Shown: positions 45,461 through 58,303 of the stretch, one piece after another
Position numbering within the stretch: the stretch's first letter is position 1
Layout: each line of letters begins with the position of its first letter
Assembly (NCBI RefSeq): GCF_000003195.3
Contig: NC_012874.2
Span: 5,115,001 to 5,179,000 of the forward strand
Reading direction: 5' to 3'
DNA length: 64,000 nt
Origin: Sorghum bicolor
Lineage: Eukaryota > Streptophyta > Magnoliopsida > Poales > Poaceae
Notes under the pieces: model-generated
Told to the model about the DNA's origin: nothing
Database searches by the model: none
Seen by the model: only the letters and a program-made list of their open reading frames with translations
Position numbers and translations under genes: made by a program

Positions 45461-47361
45461 GCTATAGCTGGTGAGGACTTCGATGGCTTTAATAACATCT
45501 AGTGTTTCATATTGCTGTGGAATAGACCTTTGACCCACTGCAACATTTCCCTTTTTGTTGACCAATCTTTAGGTAACCTTGACATCACCATCGAACAATG
45601 TAAAGAGACTTTTGCTAGAAACCTTAAGATAAGCCTTGTGATGTAGTCTTATAGCCTTCGGTGGAAACCTTTAGGCATGTTTGGATGAAGACACTGGGAT
45701 GTGCCACACATGGCTATGTCTGAACAAGTTATAAGTTGACCATTTTATCCCCATGTTTGGTGGAATATATTTGATAGTCAAAAGTCATTGAGCATGTAAA
45801 AATTTTACAAATGAAATGAATTTAATTCAAATAATCAAATTTGAAACTAATGCGAGTTACAATAAGCCTGTTGTTTCATATCATCCATCGGTGGCAAACG
45901 ATACAATCACTTAATATACCTGTGATTAAGAAATTCATCAAAAATTCTATCGCATTTAGATTGTTCAATTGTAAATTTCATCTCCTCTTGCCTATTTTTG
46001 TGGATCAACTTATGGAAAGGATAAGTAAACAATTCAGCTTGAGCTGCCACACAAATTCAGCAACATAGTAGTCATTTATTTCATTATCCGTGCTATATGA
46101 GTTATACAAGAGCATGCATATTAGGATGTTGTGACCTGTGAGGCTATTTAACTTCTTTGCTTCAACTTTCAAGAAACCTTCGGAAAAAGATGATTAATCC
46201 AAACAAATTCAATATGGTCTATTTTGGCTTTAATATGGCCAAGGCAGCAAAACCAAATCACTGAGATGTTTCTCCTCAATTATAAAATATTAAAGCAACG
46301 CATTCTTATATCTCTAAATCATTTGAAGTAATCAAGAACACACTTATCCACACTTTCTTAACGGATATATGGACTATAGAAATACTCTTGAAAATTTTCC
46401 TCTACAACTTACAAATAACCAGTGGAAGAGGTAGCAAAGAAGAAAAGATTGTAAAAGCTGTATGGGCAAGAGATAAAGGAAAATTGTAAATAATGCATGT
46501 CATCAAAGGCACTAGCTTCACCCAACTATGCAAAATATAAATTAAAATGGTCCATAGTAGTTTCGTTATCTTTAACGCTAAACTTGTAATTATTAGGCAC
46601 CATCTGACAATCAAACATTCATTACATCAATATGTGAAGTGTATAGCTTTTGATACTTGCCATATGTGCCATTTTGTTGATTTTATATGCACGACCAATG
46701 TTGATTGCAAAAGCCTAATTAGGATTCTCTAAATCGGACCATAGCTTAGCCACGGTCAGATTGCTGAGTTGTGGTATTAGCATGTTGGTGAGTACCTATA
46801 AATACCATGATTATGAATTCAGTAGGTCCAATGTGATAACATTTCTCGTCAGCCTTCAGTGCTCCAATAGGGGTTAGAATTTTAGAATAGATAAGCACAT
46901 TAGAAGAAGTTTTGTCATTACTGATGCCTTCTCTGTATTGGTTAGTTGTAAATCCTATTACGTTTTGTAGGTATACAAGTGCTCTCCCATCGATAGCCGC
47001 CTCAACAATGGAGAGCTCATCAAAATTTGCGAGCACTTTAACCTGTTCATCATGAAAGAAATAATTCAGTTCGATGGGAAGTATTTTGATCTGGAATCAG
47101 AATTAGCTCAGCCACAGTACTAAGATCTCGAAGATATTGCCAGGCTAGAGCTAAACCACAATGATTATTAGAGAAGTACGTCATGGGACATAGCAAGCTA
47201 CGAGTGGAAAAAACTTTGTTGTTTATATATACATTAACGTGTGATGACTATGGTAGGCTGCAACAAATATTGCTTTTTCATGCATTCAAATATAATTTTC
47301 TGTGATTATTTGGATTCGTTTCAATTTGTACAATAATTCATAGCAGGAAGTAAAAACAATT
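45461..47361. other. Spacer with one unidentified open frame
   Basis: No known gene or repeat end is seen. A 96-codon frame on the minus strand (46746-47036) reads like a protein (LSIVEAAIDGRALVYLQNVI) but matches nothing I recognise. It starts at a non-ATG codon and may be an exon of an old captured gene. Confidence 0.4.
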
Positions 47362-47655
47362 CACTAGTGTGAAATATATGCCGGTTTTGCTAATAAACCG
47401 CCTTTGGAAAAAAAATATTTCAGAGGCGGCAGATTTAGGTCAACCGCATGTGCAAAAATAGTTACACTATTGGCTAACATAAAAGAACTGCTAGTGTAAA
47501 TACTTTAACACTGGAGGATTCTTTAGTTCAACCGCCAGTGTAAATAATATTATCAGCGGCAGTTGGCTTCGATGAATCGCCTGTAAAAAAGTGTTAACAC
47601 TGGCGCATCTTAAGTAACCGCAAGTAGTATTTTAGTAACCGCCTGTAGCATCTTC
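47362..47655. mobile_element. CACTA-8: left-end remnant
   Basis: CACTAGTGTGAAATATATGCC is followed by about ten ACCGCC(A/T)GTGTAAA-like subterminal motifs. No matching right end was found, so only one end of a CACTA is claimed. Confidence 0.5.
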
Positions 47656-49000
47656 AGGCATTTGAATTTTTGTTCATGGCTAATGGACACATGGTATTTG
47701 TTTGGGCACTTTTTGGTTGCACAATTTGACTAACTGGATGGTGGTGGTAGATACTATGAGACTTAAGATGTATTGACTGATGAGTTTGATTTTTATCACT
47801 TACTTGCTACCTTATTAAACATTGGCACCGTATCAGTTTGGATTCTGTTGAGAAAAAGATTTATTAAATTTTTGCACCATGGCGCAAGGGTGGACGTCCG
47901 GCAGCTGCTCAAGGCCACCTCGTGCCAGGAAGAAATCTATTTTATTTGCCTTCCTTTCATCCTTGAACCTAACATATGTAGATGGAGAAATTGGTGTGAC
48001 AGGAAAATAATCTCGCTTCGTGCCTTGTCGTACAATATCAGATCAATTAGGTACACTGGCCTTCTAATTAATGTGCACATAGAATTATAAGCACCTGTTA
48101 TGTGGGGGTTTTGCATATATGATCCTGATGGTACTTACTGTCTTGCAGTTATGAAGTAGGTGGGTGGCATGGCTACAGTTTGAACATACCTGTATTCACC
48201 AAGAGGGTAAATAGATTCAATTGTCACTGTGTTTATTGTTTGAATGAGTGGCAAGTTTATTTGATCCATCCACCTTTATCCCAGTTTTACTTTTGTGGAG
48301 AACACAAGCACAACCTGTGAGCACAAAAGTTTGCTTCAATATGTGAATATCATTTACCTTCCAGTTGCATCCTACTTACATATACTATTATCCTACACTA
48401 TACTTAGTTTCTCAGTCCGGGCTACTAAGTCTTTGTTGAGAGAAATTAGATCTGCCAATTTCGGCTGCAACTAAGTGCTATTATTATGAATCATGCATGT
48501 ATCTCAAATTAACTTTGCTGTATGGTACCTCAGTGCTTGGTGCATGTAAAAACCGTTTTTGCTGATGGAATTGATGTTGCACTGCCAGCTGACAGAGGTG
48601 CAAATGATGAAAATCTTTGCTTTTCAGCCTGTCATGAAAATGACATCATGTAACTTCAGAATATAGCTAGGCTGATGATCTTGCTCAGTTATTACCATAT
48701 ATACCTTCCCTCATTGGGACATGTTTGGTTTTAAGCAGGAGGAATTGCCATGTGAGGACAGTAGGATGGCTGGCAGTGTGGCAAGATATAGTCAGTTCGA
48801 CTTACACTTGCATATGTATATATATACCTGTGACAGGAACATGTCTGACTTTTTATTTCTGTTAAAGGGAGCAATCTGGTTACATATGTAACTATCTATG
48901 TCTGCAAGATTAAAATGTTTGGAATATATAGTGTTAACATGTGCTCTTAGTGGTTCATTCTCGAATGGATTGTGTCAATTTTATATTGCTAGGAGTCTCA
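47656..49000. other. Spacer, no gene recognised
   Basis: AT-rich sequence. A 105-codon frame at 47773-48090 has no recognisable features. Confidence 0.4.
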
Positions 49001-49004
49001 GGTG

Positions 49005-49261
49005 GGTAGCTTGAGTTTGGAGGCATTTCTAATAATATGCCTCCATTAAACGTTTGATGGCATTGTACAGAAATCCTCTAAACAGTATTTTAGGCAGTCA
49101 GAAAATGCCTTTAAATCTTGATATTAAAATGCATTCTGGAAAAACGCCTCAAAAGACCTTTTACTTCCATGTTTTAGACGGTGTTTTGACAAATGCCCTC
49201 AAAAGGTTTTTGATGGCGTTTAGACAATTTTTGGAGGCACACTTGTAGATTCCTTGTAGAA
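49005..49261. mobile_element. Right-end remnant of a CACTA element
   Basis: Several GGAGGC/GCCTCC and TTTTGAGG motifs lead to GGAGGCACACTTGTAGATTCCTTGTAG. Read on the other strand this resembles a CACTA terminus, CTACAAGGAATC, with the outermost bases changed. Its left partner was not found. Confidence 0.4.
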
Positions 49262-49386
49262 TGAGTCATGTTACAGTGTATGTATTGAGTACCCGTGCTA
49301 AAGCCCATCGCCACTTATGGTGCATGCTCAATTATAGTTACATCAAGATGGGAAGCAACGACCCTTCGGTGAATACAAGTTCATAA

Positions 49387-49565
49387 TGTTACGGTATAGC
49401 GTGATAAAACGCTGCATGCCAACGTCCAGGCGACGGACGCGGCCACGACGTGCGACTCGTTCCACGATGTACACTTGCAGTTGCCAAGAGCAATGTGTTG
49501 TAACATGTATATGTACTGAGATGATCAATGAAAACAGTGGTTGGCTCTCATTCTGTTCTTCTTCA
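49387..49565 (+). repeat. Copia 5' LTR
   Basis: 179 bp, starting TGTTACGGTATAGCG and ending TTCTTCTTCA. Confidence 0.95.
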
Positions 49566-49683
49566 TGGTATCAGCTGTCCAGGTTCCTCTCCTGGCCTAA
49601 CTCCTCTGCCTCGCCGCACTCTCCCCGCGCCCTCGCCGCCAACCGCGCCGCCGCTGCACCTTGCCGCGTCCTGATCCTCTTCC

Positions 49684-52600
49684 ATGGATCTCAATCCCCT
49701 CTTCGATGCTGACATCGAGGACGACAACTCTTCCTCCTCTTCCGATGCCGGCCTGTCCTTCGCCGCCGGTTCTGATGCCCCCACCCCTCCTGTCGCAGTT
49801 CTCCAGACTGTGAATATCAAATCTCATGTTCCTGTTGTTCTTGAACTTGCCAATCCCAACTATGATGAATGGCGTTGCTTCTTTGACGCCTTTCTCGGCA
49901 AATTCAATCTTGTTCCCCATGTGTCCGTGGCACCAACCATCGATCAACACCGCGATCCAGACTGGGTCGTCATTGATCAGTGCATCGTCAGCTGGATCTA
50001 CATCTCCATCTCCAAGGACGTGCGCAACATCGTGCGCGCCCCCAAAGCCACGGCATACAGCATCTGGCAGAAGATCCACGATCAATTCCGCGACAACGAA
50101 CTCCATCGCGCCGTCTATCTGGAAGCTGAGTACCGCAACCTCGTTCAAGGGGACATGGACATCACCCAGTACACCGGTCGCCTGAAGCAGCTCGCCGATG
50201 CCCTCCGCGACATCGGCCAACCGGTCAAGGAGACCAGTCAAGTTCTTACCATGCTCCGCGGACTCAGCTCTAGGTATCGCCATGCCATCCCGGCCATCAC
50301 GTCGTGCCAACCGCCACACACCTTCCTCTCCGCCAGGTCATATCTTCTTCTGGAGGAACAATACGACAAAGAGCACGCCAAGACCTCAGCCCAGCATGCT
50401 CTCCTCACCGCCGGGGGATCCGGGGGATCCCGATCGTCGTCATCCCCTGCGGGCGAAGGTGGGTCCTCCTCCAACAACAACCCTCCTGCGCCTCCTCCTG
50501 TCTCCAGCAACACTGGCGGACCGACCTCGCGCAACGACAACAAAGGGGGGCGTGGACGTGGCCGCGGTCGCGGTCGCGGTCGTGGTCGCGTCTTTCCTCA
50601 TCAGCAATTCGGTGGTCAGCCATTCGGCTACCAGCCTCCTCATGGACCTCCTGGCGCAAACCCCTAGACGGGCATGGTCCAGGCCTGGCAGATGCCGTTC
50701 CGCCCGCCTGGTGCCGGCGTGCTCGGACCTCGACCCGGCACGACACCACATCAGGCATTCTTCCACGGCAACGACGACCCCAACACGTACCCTCCACCAC
50801 CAGCTCCAACCCCTGATGCATGGAACAATCAAGCACTCCTCGCCGCTCTGATGACGGCGAACGTACCATCGACGGGACCTCAAACCGCCGAGTGGTACAT
50901 GGACACGGGCGCTTCCTCCCATCTGGCTTCCAATTCTGGTAAATTCTCCTCCTCCCACCCTGTCTTCAGTTCATCTCCAATTCTAGTGGGCAATGGCACC
51001 ACGATGCCAGTCACACACCACGCATCTTCAATCATCCCTACTACCTCCTCTCCTCTCAAACTCAACAATATTCTTATTTCACCTCCCCTAGTCAAAAACC
51101 TCATCTCTGTTCGCAAACTTACTCAAGACAACAATGTTAGTGTCGAATTTGACCCTTTCGGTTTTTCTATCAAGGATCGTCCAACGCAAACGGTGCTCCT
51201 CTGATGTAACAGCCGTGGCGAGCTCTACCCCCTACACCCACCATCAGCCACGGCGCTCGTCACCACCGCACCAACTCCACATCTGTGGCACCAACGGCTT
51301 GGACATCCAGGACGCCATGCTCTTCATCAAACCCTTCGTCATGTTGATTTTGTTCCTAGCAAAGTTCCTCCAGTGTGTGATAGCTGTCAGTTAGGCAAAC
51401 ATGTTCGGCTTCCCTTTTCCCATTCCACTTCAGCTAGCTATTTTCCCTTTCAAATTGTACACGCAGATGTCTGGACATCTCCGGTACTTAGTTTTTCAGG
51501 GTTCAAGTACTATCTTGCAAAATCTGATGTGCTACCCTGTCTACTTGCATTTCATGCCTATGTTCAGACACAGTTTCAACTCCCTCTCCTAGCCCTTCAA
51601 ACAGACAATGGCAAGGAGTTTGATAACCAAGCTCTTCGACATCACTGTGAACAACATGGCATCATTCTACGCCTTTCCTGTCCCTACACTTCCTCCCAAA
51701 ACGGGAAGGCCGAACGAATTCTTCGCACACTAAATGACTGCATTCGAAGCTTGCTTATCCATGCCAGCATGCCAACCGAATTCTGGGTCGAGGCGCTATC
51801 CACGGCCACGAATTTGATCAATCTACGCCCCTGTCAAGCCAGTGGACCCAAAACGCCCTTCGAACTCTTGTTCGGCGTCACCCCATCTTATGCTCATCTT
51901 CGTGTTTTTGGCTGTCTATGTTTTCCCAACCAGGCGTCCACAATGGAACTACAAACTCAGTGCTCGCACCACGCCATGTGTTCTTCTTGGATATCCCTCT
52001 GATCATCGTGGTTATCGGTGTCCCGATCTTCACACACGCTGAGTCATCACATCACGCCATGTTGTGTTTGACGAAACCAGATTACCCTTTCAGAATTCCC
52101 CCACTGACGAAAATCTGACAATAGACCATCCTGACGCTATACCGTGTGATGCTCCGATCCTTCTTCAGAAAACCGCAACACCACATCCACCTCAGGTCTC
52201 CCCATCACCCACCAACATTATCCCCCTGGAAAACTCATCACCAACTACCCAAACCTCCACCTCTCCATCCACAACACAGACCACATCTCAACCTGTCGAA
52301 CACACACCTCCTGCATCCCCACCCATCTCTTCTCCAGCACCCGTCAGACACCCAATGGTCACCCGCCTTCAGGCTAGAGTTGTCAAACCCAATCCCAGAT
52401 ATGCCTTAACCAGCACTCAAACATCCATCTCACCAATTCCCAAATCTGTTCATGTTGCTCTCCAAGATCCCAATTGGCGCGCTGCCATGGCCGCCGAACA
52501 CGACGCACTACAGCGCAATCGCACCTGGCGTCTCGTTGATCGTCCGCCCGGTGCAAACATTGTCACGGGCAAATGGATTTTCAAACACAAACTAAAACCT

Positions 52601-53980
52601 GATGGCACACTGGAACGCTACAAAGCTCGATGGGTGGTCCGCGGATTCACTCAACGCGCCGGCGTAGACTTTGGAGAGACATTCTCACTAGTTGTCAAAC
52701 CTGCGACAATCAGGACTGTTCTGACCATTGCTGCTTCTCGCCAATGGCCAACCAAACAACTTGATGTCTCCAATGCTTTTCTCCACGGACATCTACACGA
52801 ACATGTTCTCTGTCAGCAGCCACCTGGTTTCCTCGATGCTGATCGTCCTGATGCTGTCTGCCTTCTCGACAAATCTCTCTACGGCTTGCGTCAAGCGCCG
52901 CGCGCATGGTACACACGGTTTGCCCAGTATGCTGTCAAACTTGGCTTCCGTGCTACCCGGTCCGACACATCCCTCTTCGTGCTTCGGAATGGTGGCTCCA
53001 CCGCATATCTGCTACTCTACGTCGATGACATAGTTCTCACTGGATCCAGTGAGGCTCTTCTCCAACACATCGTCCAACTTCTTCAAGCAGAATTCGCTGT
53101 CCGCGACATGGGCACCCTCAACTTCTTCCTCAGCGTCGACGTCAAGCGCACAGCTGCAGGCTTCTACCTCACCCAAGATCGGTACGCCGAGGACATCCTC
53201 GAACGTGCTGGCATGACGAACTGCAAGCCGGCAAGCACGCCTGTGGATGCCAAAGGGAAGCTGTCCACGGATGGACCCGCCGTGGATGATGCTCACCACT
53301 ACCGAAGCCTCGCTGGTGCGCTTCAATACTTGACGGTGACGCGCCCCGACATTGCCTTCGCCGTGCAACAGGTGTGCCTACATATGCACGACCCCCGCGC
53401 ACCTCACATGGCGCTCCTGAAGCGCATTCTACGATACGTTCGCGGGACAACGTCGCATGGTCTTCTTCTCCGAGCGTCGTCCGACCTCAGCGTCACGGCG
53501 TACTCCGACGCGGACTGGGGCGGCTGTCCAGACACCAGGCGCTCCACGTCCGGGTTCTGCGTCTACTTGGGCGACTCCCTCATCTCATGGTCCTCCAAGA
53601 GGCAGGCCACCGTGTCCCGTTCCAGCGCTGAGGCAGAATACCGCGCCGTGGCGAATGCTGCAGCCGAATGTATCTGGTTACGACAGCTCCTCGGCGAACT
53701 CGGCTGCGACGTCCAGAAGGCAACGGTGGTGTTCTGTGACAATGTCTCCGCCGTCTACATGTCATCGAACCCGGTGCATCACAAGCGAACCAAGCATATC
53801 GAGCTGGACATCCACTTTGTTCGCGAACGCGTTCAGCTCGGTGAGCTACGAGTGCTACACGTTCCGACAGGCGAACAGTTCGCGGACGTCATGACGAAGG
53901 GACTTCCGACAGCTCAGTTCGAACACTTCCGCTCCAGTCTTTGTGTCGCGCCAATGACCCATTCCACCACGGGGGGGTGA
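49684..53980 (+). pseudogene. Copia gag-pol with stops and one frameshift
   Basis: Gag starts at ATG 49684 (SHVPVVLELANPNYDEWRCF, then a UBN2-type capsid) and ends in an Arg-Gly repeat tail near 50550-50600. Protease WYMDTGASSHLA is near 50895, the pre-integrase HQRLGHP near 51275, and integrase HADVW near 51450, TDNGKEF near 51605 and GKAER near 51705. Reverse transcriptase follows with KWIFKHKLKPDG near 52570 and YVDD near 53020, then RNase H with YSDADWGG and SSAEAEYRA (53500-53650). The breaks are TAG 50665-50667, TGA 51202-51204, a frameshift near 51940 and TGA 52040-52042. About 20 residues seem missing after FKYYL in integrase. The 3' half, 52064-53980, is fully open. Confidence 0.93.
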
Positions 53981-54018
53981 ATCTCCTCATCGGCGCCACT
54001 CTTCAGACTGCGGGGGGG

Positions 54019-54196
54019 TGTTACGGTATAGCGTGATAAAAGCTGCATGCCAACGTCCAGGCGACGGACGCGGCCACGACGTGCGACTCGTTCCACGATG
54101 TACACTTGCAGTTGCCAAGAGCAACGTGTTGTAACATGTATATGTGCTGAGATGATCAATGAAAACAGTGGTTGGCTCTCATTCTGATCTTCTTCA
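54019..54196 (+). repeat. Copia 3' LTR
   Basis: 178 bp, about 98% identical by eye to the 5' LTR. One base is deleted near the start. Confidence 0.95.
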
Positions 54197-54209
54197 CATA
54201 ACACCTCAG

Positions 54210-55370
54210 ATTTGGGAAACTTTCACCCAAGAACAAACAAGTGAAGAAGCAAATTAAGTCTAAGGGTGAGAAGTTCATTGTGCTAGTGAAGAACATGGAC
54301 CACCATCACCTGGGTGCTACAGGGTACACTGCTAAGAAGAAGATATATATGGCGGGAGGAAGAAAGGGTGACAGCTGAGGCTTTACTATCGATAGAGTAA
54401 TGAGGTTCCTTAATGAGAGGACAAGTGTCTTCCTCGAAGCCCACAAGACAAAACAGCTGCAGGAGGGCCGGGTAGACGAAATTCAGTGAGATGCAGACTG
54501 AGGAGGCTGAGGGGAGGATCCTAGTAGATGCTGTGGCAGAGCAGAGCAAGTTGGTCAAACCTCGCATAGAGAAGGACCAGCTCTCCAATGAACTGGAAAA
54601 CTGCATGCATCGTGACCACGTTTGAGGCATGTCCTTGAGAATGAGCTGGAGGGACATGGACTCCTGGTCATCCGACGTATGCTCATACAGGATGAGGCAG
54701 AGGTATATGGGAAGGCTGGTACAACAAGCTTGCAACAAAGACACAACAAAGGAGATGGTGATGGCCAAATTGCAGGTGTGTATTCATGAGTAGTGACTCA
54801 CAGATGGTGGAGATGAGGTTGTAGTTTCTGCGCATCGCTGGCATGGTGCTGCCACAGACAGCGCATCAAGAGTACGTAGACAACCACATTGGTGACTGGA
54901 TGAGTCCTGAGCTTGCTGATCAACGATATTATCGTAGATGATGAAAGCTATGGACGTTGCCAGTGGAAACACAATGTTTTGCGCACGTGTTCACCCAAAT
55001 CATCTCGATCGAGGACGAGCTTGACCTGCCTACTCTAGATGGGATTCAGTACCTGGGAGACGCCAAGAACAAGTTCATACTCTATAATCAAGGCGACATC
55101 ATGTTGGATAGGTTGCCACAACCCTGGCCATCTCCCATGGATCACAACGACAATGAGCTAGGTAGTCATCCATCGGTAGACAACCCACAATAGGAAAGTG
55201 CAGCACCATGCACTCCCGGACACCAGCAAATGATCCACGCTCAAGAAGACTGCACCATGCCCTTCCTCGCTAACAAAGGATCCACAAGAGCAGACCACAC
55301 CATCCACTCCATCAATGACGAGAGATCCACAGGAGGCTACTAGTACCATGCAGGTATTAAATTGTGACAA
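54210..55370 (+). pseudogene. Unit B: CACTA TNP1-like transposase remnant
   Basis: This is the counterpart of 35520-36510. It retains NMDHHHLGATGYTAKKK near 54290, ENELEGHGLLVI near 54640 and ELDLPTLDGIQYLGDAKNKF near 55018-55080. The last part is closer to the usual En/Spm ORF1 ending than in unit A. Stops and shifts are more numerous elsewhere. Confidence 0.65.
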
Positions 55371-56094
55371 TCAAGTAAATTATTTCTCATAACAAAAGCA
55401 CCAAACAATAATGTTCTTGCCAAAAAAAATCCAAAAGCATAACTGAGGGTATTAGATTCATTTATACCCCCCACAGCAAACTTGTTATGAAAAAAAGTTA
55501 CTGGATGTAAAAAAATGATTCAGAAACTAGAGTTGAGCATTCCTCATAGCAGAATTTTTGATATGTAATTACTTCTGTTGAAACAGATTACACAGGTCCT
55601 TGAGTGCTCATTCTGTTCTCCATCTACAGCAACCACAAGAAATAAAACATGAACAAGAATTAGCTATAGAAGTACAGAAGATAATCATAACGAGGGCATA
55701 TGATTGCTTGAATGGTATCAATGAAAGCTATCATATATACATATTTCTAGCAATGTTATTCCATGCAACATAAATTTCTGAAGCAAATAAGTCAGCATTA
55801 TTGCCTTTCGTATTTTTACAGATGCCAGTATGTGTGTCAAAAGTAGTAGATAAACAGCAAACTGAGTCTAATATGATGACATAATCCATACTCATACCAT
55901 ACAAAACAAACAAAATAGTATAATGCATGCTCATACCACAAAAATATTCAATGTAACAACACTTGTAATATAACAAAGTAATAAGATATGTCTAGAGATG
56001 TGAAAAATAATTATCGGTTGTTTCACACTGTAGGCTTTCATATTGTGAAGTTTAACATAAGAGTAAATATTACCTTGGCATTTGCTTCTCACTT

Positions 56095-56619
56095 TTATTT
56101 TTTCAGGTTGTTTCCTTTAATTATTGCTGCTGTCACCATATTCCAGCCCTTGGACATCAAAATATTCTTTATCTCATCCTCGGTGATTGTTTCCACACTT
56201 GCTGTCATTTTGCTAAGTTCCACCAAGGTTCCTGAAGATCTAACAATTGCTCCTGATTGAACATTCTCTGTAGTGGTTGTATGTTGGTTTCTTGGTCTTG
56301 ATACTTCAGTGGCCTTGAATGTTTCACTGCATTGAAGGCAAGAAATGTCGCAACCAAGACAGTCTATTGAGTGTTTGTTCTTTTTCTTGCAACTTGGACA
56401 TGCTGTCCAGAACGTTCTACGTTTGCGCTTTGCACTAAATGGACCAGGTATTGGATTGTCAGGAGCAGCAAGGGCGCAAACAACAATTTCCCTGTCTCCT
56501 CTGTGATCAACCGGGTTTGGAACACGATTGATGGAAGAAGGATTGGTGGTATGGGATGGTACTGCAGGGGCAAATGAAGTAGGGATGGCAGTATTAATAG
56601 AATCAGCTTGTTGCTCCAT
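56095..56619 (-). CDS. Unit B 174-codon zinc-ribbon protein
   Basis: The frame has the same length as the unit A copy, starts at ATG 56619, and keeps the TFWTACPSCKK ribbon and all its cysteine pairs (CLGC, CLQC). The whole KRKRRTFWTACPSCKKKNK block is identical, while the N-terminal and C-terminal parts vary. About 33 of 174 residues differ from unit A, with no gap and no stop. The protein could bind nucleic acid or protein through the ribbon, but no function is known. It could be a captured and still conserved host fragment. The upstream TATA box and first exon are at 58121-57975. Confidence 0.65.
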   Translation of the reverse strand: MEQQADSINTAIPTSFAPAVPSHTTNPSSINRVPNPVDHRGDREIVVCALAAPDNPIPGPFSAKRKRRTFWTACPSCKKKNKHSIDCLGCDISCLQCSETFKATEVSRPRNQHTTTTENVQSGAIVRSSGTLVELSKMTASVETITEDEIKNILMSKGWNMVTAAIIKGNNLKK

Positions 56620-57974
56620 TTATATGATGTGTGTCTTGAAGAGGAATCCTTCCCTCAGTTCAGGGCATGCAGTAAACGAAACTGGATGGAATCAACAAAG
56701 CAAAGACGGAAAGAAATTAGATAGATGGTAAACACATAACATAATTTATAAATGCAGAGCAATTGAAACTTAATGAGTCTATAAATATATCATATGGAAG
56801 AGGAATTTTAAATTTTATAGGCATCGAAAGGTGAGCGAAATTCGATTTTCTTCAGCTCATTGTGTGTGTGTGTGTGTGTGTATAGCGAGTCTGACAAAAA
56901 AATATCTTAGACCCCACTGTTGGACTATGTTGTCTTCTATATTTTCTTTTTCATCTTCATATGAGACTAAAGATGCACATCATCTATGTTTTGTTCTGTC
57001 TTTCATTTCGGTCTCATTGTCTCAAACTAGTTTGAATAAAATTTCTCATTGTCTCTAATTTCATTTTTCAAATGAGAAGAAGATGCATTATCTTGTGATG
57101 TAACTAGGAGATGCATTCTCATATGTGATGAACTAAGACAGAAGTATTCACGTTCAAAATCTAGAATTCTAATTGTGAGAAAAAGAAGCAAGAAAGAAAG
57201 TGGTGCGTAAAGTATTGTAAACACAAAAACAATCTAAACAAAAGGTATGGTCGTGAATAGTGTGAGTCAGCCGCACAATACTGCCCCCCCCCCCCCCCGG
57301 CACCCTCTTTTTGTGATGTTTTCTCAACTCTGGCTGTATGAACCCTACTCGTTGTCGCACAACACTTGGACCCAAGCAGCCAACAGCTGACTGCTAGCAA
57401 TGTACAGTCAGCAATGTTACCTCCTTCCTCAACCCAATACCTGCAGCCACTAGCTAGGGGGATGGCATGCCATCCCCAACCATCCTTCTAAAAAAAAGTC
57501 TCAAGGGCCATCCAAAGTGCCCTAGTGATAAGGTTATACACTTGTGGTATTCCAAGAACGAATCTAGGTTTCCACAGATCAAGAAAACAGATAGAAAACA
57601 ACCAAAACTCATGCCCTTAAGAATGGTTGGTGGTGGAGACAAAGTTTTTGTGCAGATTGTTTGTTGCCAAAAAATAAACAGTATAGAAACTATTTTAAGA
57701 AAATTGATCTACTTGTTGCCATGAACTAGATAGCAGAGAACGAATCTAGGTTTTCCACAGATCAGGAAAACTGATAGAAAACAGCAAAAGCTCATGCCCT
57801 TAAGAATGGTTGGTGGTGGAGATAAACATTTCTGCAGATTGATTGTTGCCAAAAGAAACAGTATTGAAACTATTTCAAGAAAACTGGCCTATATCGCCCT
57901 GAACTAGAAAGCAGAGAGTACAGCTGAGCAATTCCGAAATCAAGCAGATGCATCGTGTGTGTATGAGTTCTCAC

Positions 57975-58121
57975 CTGTTGTGTTTCCCTGTAGACAGAAA
58001 TCCCAGCTTGATGCTAGCTTGTAGGTCTCTTTGTTCCAACAGTAGTTATATGTGGAGTAGATGAACAAAATGGGGAATGGGGAAATGGTGTGAATGCTCT
58101 ATGGAAGGAGCAGTATTTATA
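57975..58121 (-). promoter_or_regulatory. Promoter and first exon of the unit B zinc-ribbon gene
   Basis: TATAAATA (58114-58121, minus strand) is followed by a non-coding exon ending ACAACAG at a GTGAGAAC donor (exon end 57975). It aligns with unit A 40030-39898. Confidence 0.6.
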
Positions 58122-58303
58122 GTAGGTGGGGCGGAAACCCTAGAAGTTCATGGGCTCTTGTTGGGCCGGGCTTGTATTATAGGTGAATTGGTAGCCTTAG
58201 CCCATGGTTATTATGTTCCTCAACGGCGTTATGACAGTTGAAATGTGGCATGTAATTAATGCGGCCTTATATGTCAATAATCCATTAATGTTTGCTGTTT
58301 TAT

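Larger units (their letters stand above)
49387..54196 (+). mobile_element. Copia LTR retrotransposon, Ale/Retrofit-like, 4.8 kb
   Basis: The LTRs are 49387-49565 and 54019-54196, both TG..CA, and differ at about four positions. The duplication CATAA flanks both ends (49382-49386 and 54197-54201). The primer site TGGTATCAG (49566-49574) follows the 5' LTR, as usual for initiator methionine tRNA. A G-rich polypurine tract precedes 54019. The short LTRs, total size and gag type suggest the Ale lineage. It inserted into unit B. Confidence 0.96.
49288..58303. mobile_element. Unit B: second copy of the duplicated element, split by Copia
   Basis: 49288-49386 and 54202-58303 align with unit A (35440-40205) once the Copia element is removed. 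Identity by eye is in the high eighties per cent. The left side is shorter than in unit A and abuts a CACTA end remnant at 49261. The intron CACTA of unit A is absent here. A C15 run (57284-57298) and a GT repeat (56861-56882) are private to this copy. Confidence 0.7.

Noticed and set aside
47362..49261. A single CACTA element spanning 47362-49261
   Set aside because: The left end uses ACCGCC motifs and the right end uses GGAGGC motifs with a different terminus, so the two ends do not pair.
57284..57298. C15 homopolymer as a functional G-quadruplex or tract
   Set aside because: It is absent from the otherwise matching unit A and is most simply slippage or a sequencing artefact.
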